Shown here piece after piece: positions 35,014-43,407 of a stretch of 64,000 nt of DNA (positions within the stretch are counted from its first letter, which is position 1; each line of letters begins with the position of its first letter). A program made the translations under genes and the position numbers. The notes under the pieces were generated by a model. The model ran no database searches. It was not told the origin of the DNA and saw nothing but the letters and a program-made list of their open reading frames with translations. The DNA is from Actinoplanes sp. NBC_00393 (GTDB lineage: Bacteria > Actinomycetota > Actinomycetes > Mycobacteriales > Micromonosporaceae), in contig NZ_CP107942.1 of NCBI RefSeq assembly GCF_036053395.1, forward strand, positions 4,554,501 through 4,618,500, in the 5' to 3' direction.

Positions 35014-35694
35014 ATGCAGCTCACCGAGGTCAGCATGCTCGGCTTGCGCTCATCCGTCACGACGTTCCGGCATCGCAGCGCGGCCCTGCGGTTCGTCGTG
35101 ATCCCGGTCGTCCACATCGGGCGGCCCGACTACTACCGGCGGATCGCCCAGCTCATCGCCGGCTCGCACGTGGTGATCGCCGAACAGTACGACGGGCCGA
35201 GCTCCACCGGGCTGGCCTATCTGACCGCCATGCGGCTCAGCCGGCAACGGCACAGCCGCGGGCTCGTGCATCAGGACATCGACTACGCGGCCCTGGGCGT
35301 ACCGGTCATCTGGCCCGACGGCGAGACCCTGCCGGGCCGGCGGGCCCGGATCCCGCTGGCCGGCTGGCTGGACCTGATCCTGCTGGTGCCGGTGCTGACC
35401 TTCACCATGGCGGTCGGCGGTCGCGACTACCTGCTGCGCCGCGGCCTGGAGATCAGCGACGACACCGATCCGCGGCTGCGCACCAAGTTCTTCCAGCGGA
35501 TCATGCTGGACGAACGCGACGAGCTGCTGACCGCGGCCATCACTACGCTGCACACCGAACGCGCGGACGAGCCGATCGAGATCGCCATCGTCTACGGCGC
35601 GGCGCACATGCCGGCGGTGGTCCGCACGTTGACCGGCGGTCTCGGTTACCGCCCTCAGCGCGGTGGTGAGTGGTTGCTCGCCTTCGATTTCTGA
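35014..35694 (+). CDS. TraB/PrgY-like protein
   Basis: 226 residues. VVHIGRPDYYRRIAQLIAG followed by VVIAEQYDG near the N-terminus and IAIVYGAAHMPAVVRTL near the C-terminus match the conserved His, Glu and Gly/His blocks of the TraB/PrgY/GumN fold, whose members include peptide pheromone inhibitors and putative metallo-hydrolases. A hydrophobic stretch (LAGWLDLILLVPVLTFTMAV) could be a membrane-associated helix. Function here is unknown. It follows the Lrp gene by 24 bases and its 3' end overlaps the next, opposite gene by 40 bases. Confidence 0.7.
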   Translation: MQLTEVSMLGLRSSVTTFRHRSAALRFVVIPVVHIGRPDYYRRIAQLIAGSHVVIAEQYDGPSSTGLAYLTAMRLSRQRHSRGLVHQDIDYAALGVPVIWPDGETLPGRRARIPLAGWLDLILLVPVLTFTMAVGGRDYLLRRGLEISDDTDPRLRTKFFQRIMLDERDELLTAAITTLHTERADEPIEIAIVYGAAHMPAVVRTLTGGLGYRPQRGGEWLLAFDF

Positions 35695-36596
35695 ACCGCC
35701 CACGCCGTGTCGAGGGCGCCGGCCCTGAGATCGTCCTCCCGGATCTTGAAGTCGATGGGCGGCTCGGGCAGGCTCAGCAGGCCTGCCCAGCCGAGCATCA
35801 GCGGATACTCCGGGGCGGGGTCGGTGTGCTCGTGAAGGCCCCACTCGTTGAGCAGCGTCTCGCGCAGCCGGCGGTGGGCGAGGTCCAGCCGGCCGGCCTC
35901 GGCTGGGGCCAGCTCGCGGTCGAGGTCGCCGGCGGCCGGGAAGGTCCAGACCGGGTCGACGTGGGCGCGCCGGCGCTGCCTGACGGGCGCGTCATCGGGG
36001 CGGGCCAGCAGCCCGGTCGGCTCGCCGGAGACCAGCCGCACCTCGCCGGCGCCGTCGAGGTCGTGGAAGAACTGCAGGACGCCGTCGAGCGGGTAGTTGT
36101 CGTCGAGCAGCGGCTGGTTGCCGAGCTCGACCTGCAGCAGATGGATTAGCGGGGTGCCGTCGGGGCGGCGTGGCCATTCACCGCTGCCGTCGGTGACCGG
36201 CTCACCGCCGAACCAGCACAGGCCGATCTCGGTGAGCTCCTCCTCGATGTCGAACTCCTCACCCGGCGACAGAGCGAACCCGACGCGTGGCTCGATCCCG
36301 AGCGAGACGAGATCGATCAGCGGATGGTTCATCCAGCGGTCGAGGTCACGCTTCGAGTCGGGACGTGGCACATAGGGCGTGGTGAAGTGCCGGGCATTCA
36401 GCCGCACCGACCGATCCGGATCCTCCGCGGCGATCTTTCGCAGCGCCTCGACGCCGGCTGGGTCCGCCACCGCTTTCTCGGCAAGGTGGTTGCACTTGTC
36501 GACCAGCCTGTTCCAGGCGCGGTAGTCCCGGTACGGATCCTGCTCCCACTCGGACAGCGTGCGCCAGCCGCTGAGCAGCTCGTCCAGGTCACTCAC
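35655..36596 (-). CDS. DUF1963-like protein with N-terminal helical repeat
   Basis: 313 residues. The N-terminal ~90 residues form a helical repeat-like region (CNHLAEKAVADPAGVEALRK, EDPDRSVRLNAR) similar to DUF2019. The remainder has features of DUF1963/YwqG: GTPLIHLLQVEL, YPLDGVLQFFHDLDG and a Trp/Pro-rich C-terminus (EYPLMLGWAGLLSLPEPP). YwqG-like proteins are common near polymorphic toxin immunity loci but have no proven activity. It is just downstream of the chorismate mutase gene on the same strand, overlapping it by 8 bases, which suggests co-transcription. Confidence 0.72.
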   Translation of the reverse strand: MSDLDELLSGWRTLSEWEQDPYRDYRAWNRLVDKCNHLAEKAVADPAGVEALRKIAAEDPDRSVRLNARHFTTPYVPRPDSKRDLDRWMNHPLIDLVSLGIEPRVGFALSPGEEFDIEEELTEIGLCWFGGEPVTDGSGEWPRRPDGTPLIHLLQVELGNQPLLDDNYPLDGVLQFFHDLDGAGEVRLVSGEPTGLLARPDDAPVRQRRRAHVDPVWTFPAAGDLDRELAPAEAGRLDLAHRRLRETLLNEWGLHEHTDPAPEYPLMLGWAGLLSLPEPPIDFKIREDDLRAGALDTAWAVQKSKASNHSPPR

Positions 36597-36891
36597 GGCC
36601 GGCGCCCCGGTGCTCGCCCAGCTCCAACTCGATGAACGCGCCGATCATCGCCCGGTAGACCCGCTCGATCACCTCAGGCGACCCACCGGCCTCGACCGCG
36701 AGGGCCCGCACCTTGCCGATCACCTCGTCCACCCGGGCCGGTGCCCGCACCGCCTGCTCATCCTTCTTGAACGCGGCGGCGCTGCGCACCAGCCGCTCAC
36801 GGTCCGCCAGCCGGCGAACCACTTCAGCGTCGATGGCGTCGATCTCCCGCCGGATGTCGGCGAGCCCCCATTCCGATGTCACGCCGCTCAT
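36589..36891 (-). CDS. AroQ-type chorismate mutase
   Basis: 100 residues from the ATG at 36891 (the GTG at 36882 is also possible). The AroQ helical fold is evident: LADIRREIDAIDAEVVRRLADRE with the active-site Arg, SAAAFKKDEQAVRAPAR with Lys and Arg, and VYRAMIGAFIELE at the end. It converts chorismate to prephenate, or acts as an isochorismate-pyruvate-lyase-like relative; stand-alone short forms occur in secondary metabolism too. The reading frame stays open upstream through a 63-bp tandem repeat, but that extension resembles no known leader. No aromatic biosynthesis genes adjoin. Confidence 0.88.
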   Translation of the reverse strand: MSGVTSEWGLADIRREIDAIDAEVVRRLADRERLVRSAAAFKKDEQAVRAPARVDEVIGKVRALAVEAGGSPEVIERVYRAMIGAFIELELGEHRGAGRE

Positions 36892-36930
36892 CCTGCCAGC
36901 GGGGTACGACATTCTCCGGCCCTCGCCTCC

Positions 36931-37119
36931 CAGACCCGCTACCCAAGCGGTGAAGCATGCGCCAGCGGCGGCCCACGCCACCCAGCCGCCACCCAGACCC
37001 GCTACCCGGGCGCTGAAACATGCGCCAACGGCGGCCCGCGCCACCCAGCCGCCACCCACGCATGCCTCCCTGCCCGGGTAACCCGCACTGCCGGCGGCTC
37101 GCGCCACCCAGCCGCCGCT
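36931..37119. repeat. 63-bp tandem repeat, three copies
   Basis: Three units start at 36931, 36994 and 37057. Units 1 and 2 match at 57 of 63 positions; unit 3 keeps mainly the last third (GCCACCCAGCCGCC recurs at exact 63-base spacing). It fills most of the gene-free stretch 36892-37214 between the chorismate mutase and transporter genes. One minus-strand frame stays open across it. Confidence 0.8.
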
Positions 37120-37160
37120 CAGGCGTGCTTCGCGGTGTTAGGGGCCGGGGCATGCTCTGA

Positions 37161-37226
37161 CGCGCCCGCCTCAACGGTTGAACGCGCCCGCCTCAGCGGT
37201 TGAACGCGCCCGCCTCAGCGGTTGAA
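37161..37226. repeat. 22-bp tandem repeat duplicating a gene end
   Basis: Three 22-bp units (37161, 37183, 37205); the last two are identical and the first differs at one base. The third contains the last codons and stop of the AEC transporter gene (Asn-Arg-stop on the minus strand), so the array is a duplication of that gene's 3' tip. Confidence 0.85.
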
Positions 37227-38126
37227 CAGGAACGCGATCAGCAGCATCGCCGGCAGGCAGCAGACCGTGGAGAGGAAGACGGCGTCGCGGACCAGGACCA
37301 CGCCGGTCTGGAACTGCTGGGCGTACAGGAACACGTTCTGCGCGGTGGGCAGCGCGGCCAGCACCGTCACCGCGTACATCGCCTCGTGCGGCAGGCGGAA
37401 AGCCCACGCCAGCAGGAACGCCAGGGCCGGCATGACCGTGACCTTCATCGCGACCGCGACCACTGCGGGCCGGCGGTCCGGGCCCGGTTCCAGGACCCAG
37501 CGCCTGGCCAGCGACATGCCGAAGGCGAGCAGCACCACCGGCACGGCGGCCTGGCCGAGCGCGCCGACCGGGTCGGCGATCACCGCGGGCACGCGCACGC
37601 CGGTCACGGACACCACGACGCCGGCCAGCACGGACAGGATCAACGGATTGCGTACGGGGCCCGCGATCGCCGTCCGCCAGGAGGCCCGGCCGGTCGTGAC
37701 GATCTCCAGCGTGATCAGCGTCGCCGGGGTGACCAGCAGGAGCTGGACCAGGATGATCGGCACGACCAGCGCCGGATCGCCCAGCACGTACGTGGCGATC
37801 GGCAGCCCGATGTAGTTGGCGTTCGTGTAGCTGCCGGCCAGCGCGCCGAGCAATCGTGTGCCACGGTCACGCCGCCGGAACAGCAGCACGAACACCGCGA
37901 AGCACGCCCCGGCCGCGAGAGCGAACACCAGCAGCGACCGGGTGAACAGCAACGTCAGGTCGGCCGCCGCCACTCCGGTGAACAGCAGGCACGGCGCCAG
38001 CACGCTGTAGGCGACCGCGCCGAGCACGGCGCCGGCGTCCTCCGGCAGGCCACCCCAGCGGCCCAGCACCCAGCCGGCCAGCACGATCGCCCCGATGAGC
38101 GCAAAACCGGACAACGCCAAGATCAT
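37215..38126 (-). CDS. AEC-family transporter
   Basis: 303 residues with about ten hydrophobic helices in two five-helix halves, the auxin efflux carrier fold. Family features are YSVLAPCLLFTGVA, SYTNANYIGLPIA with the conserved Asn, and LAALPTAQNVFLYAQQF in the second half. Bacterial members export organic acids or small metabolites; substrate unknown. Its ATG overlaps the stop of the DUF1501 gene (ATGA), placing it last in a DUF1800-DUF1501-AEC operon. Its final codons lie in a 22-bp tandem repeat. Confidence 0.88.
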   Translation of the reverse strand: MILALSGFALIGAIVLAGWVLGRWGGLPEDAGAVLGAVAYSVLAPCLLFTGVAAADLTLLFTRSLLVFALAAGACFAVFVLLFRRRDRGTRLLGALAGSYTNANYIGLPIATYVLGDPALVVPIILVQLLLVTPATLITLEIVTTGRASWRTAIAGPVRNPLILSVLAGVVVSVTGVRVPAVIADPVGALGQAAVPVVLLAFGMSLARRWVLEPGPDRRPAVVAVAMKVTVMPALAFLLAWAFRLPHEAMYAVTVLAALPTAQNVFLYAQQFQTGVVLVRDAVFLSTVCCLPAMLLIAFLFNR

Positions 38127-39358
38127 GCATTCGTACGGTAGACCTGTTCCAACCGCCCGGACCAGCCGCCGAGGATGCGCTGCGGGTCACTGTCGAGCAC
38201 ACCGGCGAGCAGGGACGCGTACACGTCGCGGAAGTCGACCGTGTATTTCAGGTCGCCGTCGTCGAGGTCGGTGAGGCTGGGTTGTTCGCCGTGCAGACCG
38301 CCCTGGATGTCGTCGCCGAGCAGGAACATGCTGGACGCCGTGCCGTGGTCGGTGCCGTCCGACGCGTTGGCCCGCACCCGGCGGCCGAACTCGGAGTAAA
38401 CCGCGATCACCACGCCCTTGCCGGCCATCCGTTCGGCGAACGCGGCGAGCGGCTTGTCCACCTTCGCGAGCATCGCCTGCTGCGACTCGCGGGCGTCGGC
38501 GTGCAGGTCGAACCCGCCCTGCGACACCGAGAAGACCCGGGTCGCCGCGCCCGCCTCGACACAGCGGGCGACCAGGGCGAGCTGCTGGTCCAGCGGCGGC
38601 GCCGCCCCGCCGGTCGCGGTCGCCGGCACCTCGTCGTCGGTGTCCTCCTCGTCCGCCGTACCCTCGCTGACCTGCTTCATCAGGTCCTGGATGCGCACCA
38701 GGTCGGCGAAGCAGGCCGCGGCCCGCGCCTGCGCCGGTGACTCTCCCGCCGCGGGCGCACCGAGCTTGCCCAGCAGTGCGGGCGTCACCCCGCCGGGCAG
38801 TTTCAGCACCCCGCCGGGCACGGTGGCGCCGGCGCTGGTCTCCCCGGCCAGCAGCGGCGGCAGGACCGGTTCGAACGACACCGCGAGCCGCGGGTCGCCG
38901 CCGGCCGTGTCCAGCCAGCGACCGAGCCACCCGGTGGTGCCGGGCCGTTCGGGCTGGGCGGTCTGCCAGATGTCCATGGACCGGAAGTGGCTGCGGTCCG
39001 GTTTCGGGTAGCCGACACCGCGAATCACGGCCAGCCGGCCGGCGCCGTACAGGCGGTGCAGGCCGGCCAGCCCGGGGTTCAGTCCCAGCCCGTCGTCCAG
39101 CGGAAGGATCTTGCCGGGTTCGTAGGCCAGCTCCGGGCGGGCGGCCGCATAGGCCGGATCGGTGTACGGGATGACGGTGTTCAGCCCGTCGTTGCCCCCG
39201 TAGAGGGTGACCAGCACGAGGGTCCGGGCGGCCGGGTCGCGGTCGCCGGCGGTGGCCAGGATGTCGCGCAGCCCGTACGCGGTGGCACCGGCGGCCAATG
39301 CCGCTCCCCCGGCGACGCCGCTGGCGACCAGAAACTTCCTGCGGGTGATCGTGTCCAT
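38123..39358 (-). CDS. DUF1501 protein, Tat-exported
   Basis: 411 residues. The N-terminus carries a twin-arginine signal (TITRRKFLVASGVAGGAALA). The mature part shows DUF1501 hallmarks: LVTLYGGNDGLNTVIPY, RSHFRSMDIWQTA, FDLHADARESQQAML and YSEFGRRVRANASDGTDHGT, with Asp/His/Glu residues at positions typical of the alkaline-phosphatase/sulfatase superfamily to which DUF1501 is related. Nearly always found next to a DUF1800 gene, as here. GGAGG stands 7 bases before the ATG. Function unknown, probably extracytoplasmic. Confidence 0.92.
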   Translation of the reverse strand: MDTITRRKFLVASGVAGGAALAAGATAYGLRDILATAGDRDPAARTLVLVTLYGGNDGLNTVIPYTDPAYAAARPELAYEPGKILPLDDGLGLNPGLAGLHRLYGAGRLAVIRGVGYPKPDRSHFRSMDIWQTAQPERPGTTGWLGRWLDTAGGDPRLAVSFEPVLPPLLAGETSAGATVPGGVLKLPGGVTPALLGKLGAPAAGESPAQARAAACFADLVRIQDLMKQVSEGTADEEDTDDEVPATATGGAAPPLDQQLALVARCVEAGAATRVFSVSQGGFDLHADARESQQAMLAKVDKPLAAFAERMAGKGVVIAVYSEFGRRVRANASDGTDHGTASSMFLLGDDIQGGLHGEQPSLTDLDDGDLKYTVDFRDVYASLLAGVLDSDPQRILGGWSGRLEQVYRTNA

Positions 39359-39370
39359 GGCGGCGCCTCC

Positions 39371-40624
39371 TCAGTGGGTCACGTATTCGGGGCTGGCCAG
39401 GCCGAGCGCGAGCAGCCGGCGCGGATCCGTCACGTCGCGCAGTGCGGCCGCGGTCCGGTCGGTCCAGCCGTCGACGACCAGCAGTTCGGCGAGGGCGTCG
39501 AGGCGGTCGGCGCCGGTGAGCCGGTCGACCGCGGCGGGCGCCAGCGCGGCGAGCCGCTGCCCGGTCCGGATCCGGGCCAGGGTGGACGAGGTGGTCAGCC
39601 AGGCGGCGCCGACCGGCCAGCCACCGACCGACGGCGGCCGCAGCGGTACCTGCCCCAGCGATCGCAGCGCGTTCTCGGGCAGGTCGGCCGCCGGCACGCC
39701 GAGCTGCCGTGCCGCCCCGATCAGCCATTCCAGCGGCTGTTTCGGCAACGTCCCGCGGGTGGCCGCGAAGTCGGGATCGCGGCACAGCGCCCCGAGCAGG
39801 GCGGTGGTGTCGCGTCCAGCTGCCACCATCCGGGCCGTCGCCTGCGCGGACGGCGCCGCGCCGGAGCCGTAGCGCAGCCACAGCCGCCGCGCCAGGAACG
39901 GCACGTGCGCCTCGTGCCGCACGAGCAGGTCGGCGTACGAGTCGACGTCGAACGTCCCGGTGCTGCCGAGCAAGGTGACCGGCCGGTCGTCGTGCCGCTT
40001 CGGCATCAGGCGGGCGGCGCCGGTGGCCCGGTCGACCTGCCATCCGGTGAGGACCCGCGCGGCGGCCTGCACATCCTGCTCGGTGTACGCGCCGACGCCC
40101 AGCGTGAACAGCTCCATGACCTCGCGGGCCAGGTTCTCGTTCGGCGCCTTGCGGGTGTTCTTCTGCCCGTCCAGCCAGACGATCAGGGCCGGGTCGCGCA
40201 GCATCGCCCGGACCAGCGGACCGGTGTCGCCGCTGCCGTACCGCCGGAAGGTCTGCTGCTGAGCCAGCATGAGCTGGGCCGAACGGACCTTGCGGACGCT
40301 GGTCGCCCAGTGCCCGTGCCAGAAGAAGACCAGCTTCTCCGCCGCGCCGCCGGACGCCATCCGGGCCAGCCACCAGCGGGTGAGCGCGGTGACCTGGTCC
40401 CGCTGCTCGCGCCGGGCCTTCTGCCGCTGTTCGCGGGAAACGCCGCGGTCGAGGGCGGCCACCGGGTCGGCGCCCAGCGCCGGGCCGGTCACCGGCCCGG
40501 CGGGGCGCAGGAGCCCGGCGAGGGTGGTCTCGTACCCGGCCCGGACGGCCGCGTCCACCTCGGCCGCGGTCGGCCCGAACGTGAGCCGGCGCAGCAGGTG
40601 CGCCACCTGAGAACGATCGGTCAT
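39371..40624 (-). CDS. DUF1800 protein
   Basis: 417 residues from the ATG at 40624. Characteristic DUF1800 segments are HLLRRLTFGPTAAEVDAAV at the start, KLVFFWHGHWATS with the conserved HxH, NENLAREVMELFTLGVG, and AARVLTGWQVD. The protein is predicted helical and has no clear signal peptide, although its partner DUF1501 does; many DUF1800 proteins are thought to work outside the membrane with DUF1501. First gene of the operon; 12 bases separate it from DUF1501. Function unknown. Confidence 0.92.
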   Translation of the reverse strand: MTDRSQVAHLLRRLTFGPTAAEVDAAVRAGYETTLAGLLRPAGPVTGPALGADPVAALDRGVSREQRQKARREQRDQVTALTRWWLARMASGGAAEKLVFFWHGHWATSVRKVRSAQLMLAQQQTFRRYGSGDTGPLVRAMLRDPALIVWLDGQKNTRKAPNENLAREVMELFTLGVGAYTEQDVQAAARVLTGWQVDRATGAARLMPKRHDDRPVTLLGSTGTFDVDSYADLLVRHEAHVPFLARRLWLRYGSGAAPSAQATARMVAAGRDTTALLGALCRDPDFAATRGTLPKQPLEWLIGAARQLGVPAADLPENALRSLGQVPLRPPSVGGWPVGAAWLTTSSTLARIRTGQRLAALAPAAVDRLTGADRLDALAELLVVDGWTDRTAAALRDVTDPRRLLALGLASPEYVTH

Positions 40625-40664
40625 GGGACGGCAACGTAGCCCGTCGATGTAAGCGTCAGGTAAG

Positions 40665-40700
40665 GGCGAGGTCCGGCGGACGTTCAGGCCGGACCTCGCC
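40665..40700. terminator. Hairpin terminator between converging/tandem minus genes
   Basis: GGCGAGGTCCGG (40665-40676) and its exact complement (40689-40700) with a 12-base loop, directly after the stop of the secreted metallopeptidase-like gene (40708) and before the DUF1800 start. It should end the upstream transcript. Confidence 0.8.
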
Positions 40701-40707
40701 GCGTCGA

Positions 40708-42936
40708 CTACGAGCCGAAGGCCTTCACTTCCAGCAGGCCGACCGAGCTGGTGCCGCTGGACTGCAGCACGACCCGCAGCCGGGTGGTGCTGACCTGGGT
40801 GAAGGTCACCGTGTTGTACGCGTTGACGGCGACCGGATAGGTGCCGGGCACGTCGGCGTACGCGCTGCCGGTCCAGTACTGCAGCTTCCAGGATGCGGGT
40901 GCGCGTACCCCGCCGTTGTCGTCGAACAGGTAGACCTGCGCCCGGTTCAGCGTCACGGCGCTGGGCCAGGTCAGTTCCGCCCACTGCTGGCCACTGTTCG
41001 GCCACGTACCCCAGCGGGGGTTGACCGTGTCGTTGGACGAGCCGGGCTCGAGGCCGTCGTTGAGCGCCGCGACCGACTCCCAGGGCGAGGTGTACGAGGC
41101 CGACGCGGTCGCCGTGCGCGCCAGGTTGCTGCCGCCGGCCGGCGGGGTGGAGGTCGACGGCGTCGGCGACGGCGTGGTCGGCGTCCCGTTGATCGCCAGG
41201 TCAGCGCTGGGGAAGGCGCTGAACGACGGGTTGATGTCGGTCTCGCCGCCGGCGCCGTCGCAGCGCCGGTCCGGGTTGAACATCAAGTACGTCCCGGACG
41301 AGCAGGCGAAGGCGATCTCCGCGTCGCCACCCACCACGATGTTGCCGGACAGGTTCGCGCCGCTCTGGATCAGCGCGTTGTCCTTGACCACCGCGTTGCC
41401 GCCGACGGTGCCGCCGTTGACCCAGCCCAGGCCTTCGATGCGGGCGTTGCCGGTCACGGTGCCGGCCATCACGGCCGCTTTCGGGCCGACGTACGCGGTG
41501 GACGCCACACTGGCGTTGCCGGCCACCCAGCCGCCGCCGTTGGAGTGCCAGCGGCCGCCGCCGGTCGGTGCGGGTTTCACGTGCCCGGGTTCGAAGCCGG
41601 ACGGGGTGGCGCCGGAGACCCGGAACTCGTACGGGAAGCGCCGCGCCTTGGTGTAGCCGTCCAGGAAGGCGTAATGCGGGACCGCGGTCGGGGTGCCGGT
41701 GACGACCAGCCAGACCTCGTTCTCGCCGGACTGCAGCGGGAAGTCGATCTGCCCGTCGATGCCGGTGAACAGGTTCGAGTACCGCGGGGTGCCGTTGCGG
41801 ACGGCGACCAGGCCGAACGTCCATCCGGTGGCCCCGGTTTCGGCGTGACCTTTCAGGCGTACCCGGACCGTGTCGCCGGACGGCACCAGCTTGATCTTGT
41901 TGAAGCCGTAGTCGGAGGGCGCCTGCCGGGCGTTGATCCGGTAGTGACTCTGCCCCTGGTCGACCGCTTCGACGTTGCCCCCGTTGTACGCGTTGAGGAA
42001 CCCGGCCCCGTAGACGCTGTTGATGAACGGCATCAGCGTGGACCGGTTGCCGAAGTCGTAGGTGACCGTGCGGGTAGCGTACTCCCCCAGCCGCCGGTTG
42101 AGTTCGGCCTGGCTGATCCCGGCGATCCTTCGGTACGTCTCCAAGGGATGCTCGGTGTTGCGGGCCTCGTTCCAGATCCTGTTGAACATGGCCAGCCCGT
42201 CACGGTCCTTGATGTACTGCGCCAGCATCCAGGCGCCGTAGTGGTGCCGGCTGGAGCTGTAGTACAGGTTCTCCGAGCGCAGCCACCGGGTCAGGTCGCC
42301 GGCCGCGGTGGTCGGCAGCGCCTGCATCGCCATGAACTCGGCGCTGGCCTCCCAGAACGTGCCCGCCCAGGCGGCGGTGAAGCCGTAACCCGAGCGGCCG
42401 AGGAACGTGTAGTTCTGGAACACGTGGGCGAGCTCGTGCGCCAGTCCCCACGAGCCGGGCAGGGCAGCGCCGGGGGCGACGTTGATGACGCCGACCCGGC
42501 CGTCCACCGAGCCGCCGGTGGCCCAGGCGTTGAGCTCGGTCCGGTTCCAGGTGTTCGTGACGATCACGATGATCTTGTGCTGGGCCAGCAGCCCGGTCTC
42601 CGGCGTGAACTGCATGGTGTTCACATAGAAGCCGTACAGATTCTCCAGCTGGGTGATGATGCTGTTCGGGTCGAACTTGTACGGCGCGGTCGCGGACGCC
42701 GGATCGGTGCCGGATTTCTCACCCCAGAGCAGGATGAAGTTGGTGGACTCGCGGCTGCGGTTCGCGGCCCAGGGCACCTCGCCGGTCTGGGTCCACCGGG
42801 CGGGGATGTAGACGGTCTTGGCGGCGGCGTCCGCCCTGGTCATCACCTGCGGTACCAGTGACACGCCGGTGAGCAGCGTCAGCGCGGCGACGACGACGAG
42901 CCACAGCCGCCGTTTCCGCGCAGGGGGATGCTGCAT
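40708..42936 (-). CDS. Secreted HELAH metallopeptidase-like protein (DUF6055 type) with C-terminal discoidin domain
   Basis: 742 residues. A basic N-terminus and hydrophobic helix (RRLWLVVVAALTLLTGVSLV) form a signal peptide. Residues ~40-330 carry a zinc-peptidase signature H167-E-L-A-H171 followed by EASAEF (Glu197/Glu200), in the DUF6055 arrangement. Residues ~470-550 look like a left-handed beta helix (GNASVASTAYVGPKAAVMAG, GNARIEGLGW). After a Thr/Pro/Ser linker, residues ~600-742 form an F5/8-type C (discoidin) carbohydrate-binding domain (NLARTATASASYTSPWESV). It is probably an extracellular glycoprotein- or polysaccharide-targeted enzyme. A perfect LacI-type palindrome stands ~90 bases upstream. 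Confidence 0.85.
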   Translation of the reverse strand: MQHPPARKRRLWLVVVAALTLLTGVSLVPQVMTRADAAAKTVYIPARWTQTGEVPWAANRSRESTNFILLWGEKSGTDPASATAPYKFDPNSIITQLENLYGFYVNTMQFTPETGLLAQHKIIVIVTNTWNRTELNAWATGGSVDGRVGVINVAPGAALPGSWGLAHELAHVFQNYTFLGRSGYGFTAAWAGTFWEASAEFMAMQALPTTAAGDLTRWLRSENLYYSSSRHHYGAWMLAQYIKDRDGLAMFNRIWNEARNTEHPLETYRRIAGISQAELNRRLGEYATRTVTYDFGNRSTLMPFINSVYGAGFLNAYNGGNVEAVDQGQSHYRINARQAPSDYGFNKIKLVPSGDTVRVRLKGHAETGATGWTFGLVAVRNGTPRYSNLFTGIDGQIDFPLQSGENEVWLVVTGTPTAVPHYAFLDGYTKARRFPYEFRVSGATPSGFEPGHVKPAPTGGGRWHSNGGGWVAGNASVASTAYVGPKAAVMAGTVTGNARIEGLGWVNGGTVGGNAVVKDNALIQSGANLSGNIVVGGDAEIAFACSSGTYLMFNPDRRCDGAGGETDINPSFSAFPSADLAINGTPTTPSPTPSTSTPPAGGSNLARTATASASYTSPWESVAALNDGLEPGSSNDTVNPRWGTWPNSGQQWAELTWPSAVTLNRAQVYLFDDNGGVRAPASWKLQYWTGSAYADVPGTYPVAVNAYNTVTFTQVSTTRLRVVLQSSGTSSVGLLEVKAFGS

Positions 42937-43024
42937 GATCGGAGGATCCTTTCGTGAGCCGGCCGTGGGGGCGGCCGTCGGGGATAGTCACGCATCTATG
43001 CGCGCGCGGCCCCACCCTGACTCA

Positions 43025-43038
43025 CGAAAACGTTTTCG
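43025..43038. promoter_or_regulatory. LacI-family operator palindrome
   Basis: CGAAAACGTTTTCG, a perfect 14-bp palindrome, 89 bases upstream of the HELAH metallopeptidase-like gene and just past the STAS gene stop. The central CG with A/T flanks is the LacI-family type, supporting carbohydrate control of that secreted enzyme. Confidence 0.65.
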
Positions 43039-43049
43039 GCAACCCTGCC

Positions 43050-43373
43050 TCAGTCGCGGACGTCGAGCATCTCGTCGAGCCGGGTCACCCGCAGCATCTC
43101 CTGCAGATGCGGCGGCACGGCCTGAAGCCGCAGCCAGCCGTCCCGGCGGAGGGTCTCGCGGTGCAGGTCGATGAACAGGCTCAGCCCGCTGGAGTCGCAG
43201 AAGGTGACGGCGCCCAGGTCGATGACGAGCCGATGACATCCCTCAGCGAGCGCCGCGTCAGCGCCGCGCCGCAGTTCGCCCCGGCTGTCCCGGTCGATCT
43301 CGCCGGTGGCGGCCAGAACGACGCTGGACTCGGGACCCGCCTGTGCGCGCACGGTCAGAATGTCGGACTGCAT
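43050..43373 (-). CDS. STAS-domain anti-sigma factor antagonist
   Basis: 107 residues. GGAGC about 8 bases before the ATG at 43373 decides the start. The STAS fold (VVLAATGEIDRDSRGELRRG, LVIDLGAVTFCDSSGLSLFI) includes the phosphorylatable serine in CDSSG. In partner switching, the unphosphorylated form binds an anti-sigma kinase and frees a sigma factor. The PP2C phosphatase encoded 34 bases upstream on the same strand is the natural activator. No RsbW-type kinase or sigma-B-like gene adjoins, so the rest of the switch is elsewhere. Confidence 0.92.
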   Translation of the reverse strand: MQSDILTVRAQAGPESSVVLAATGEIDRDSRGELRRGADAALAEGCHRLVIDLGAVTFCDSSGLSLFIDLHRETLRRDGWLRLQAVPPHLQEMLRVTRLDEMLDVRD

Positions 43374-43407
43374 CGGCGGTGCTCCAGTTCCGTGGCGTGA
43401 CGTCGGC

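Noticed and set aside
36589..37107. N-terminal extension of the chorismate mutase through the 63-bp repeat
   Set aside because: Extension is monotonous and unlike any mutase leader; an internal ATG gives the normal family length. Kept as an open question only in the findings.
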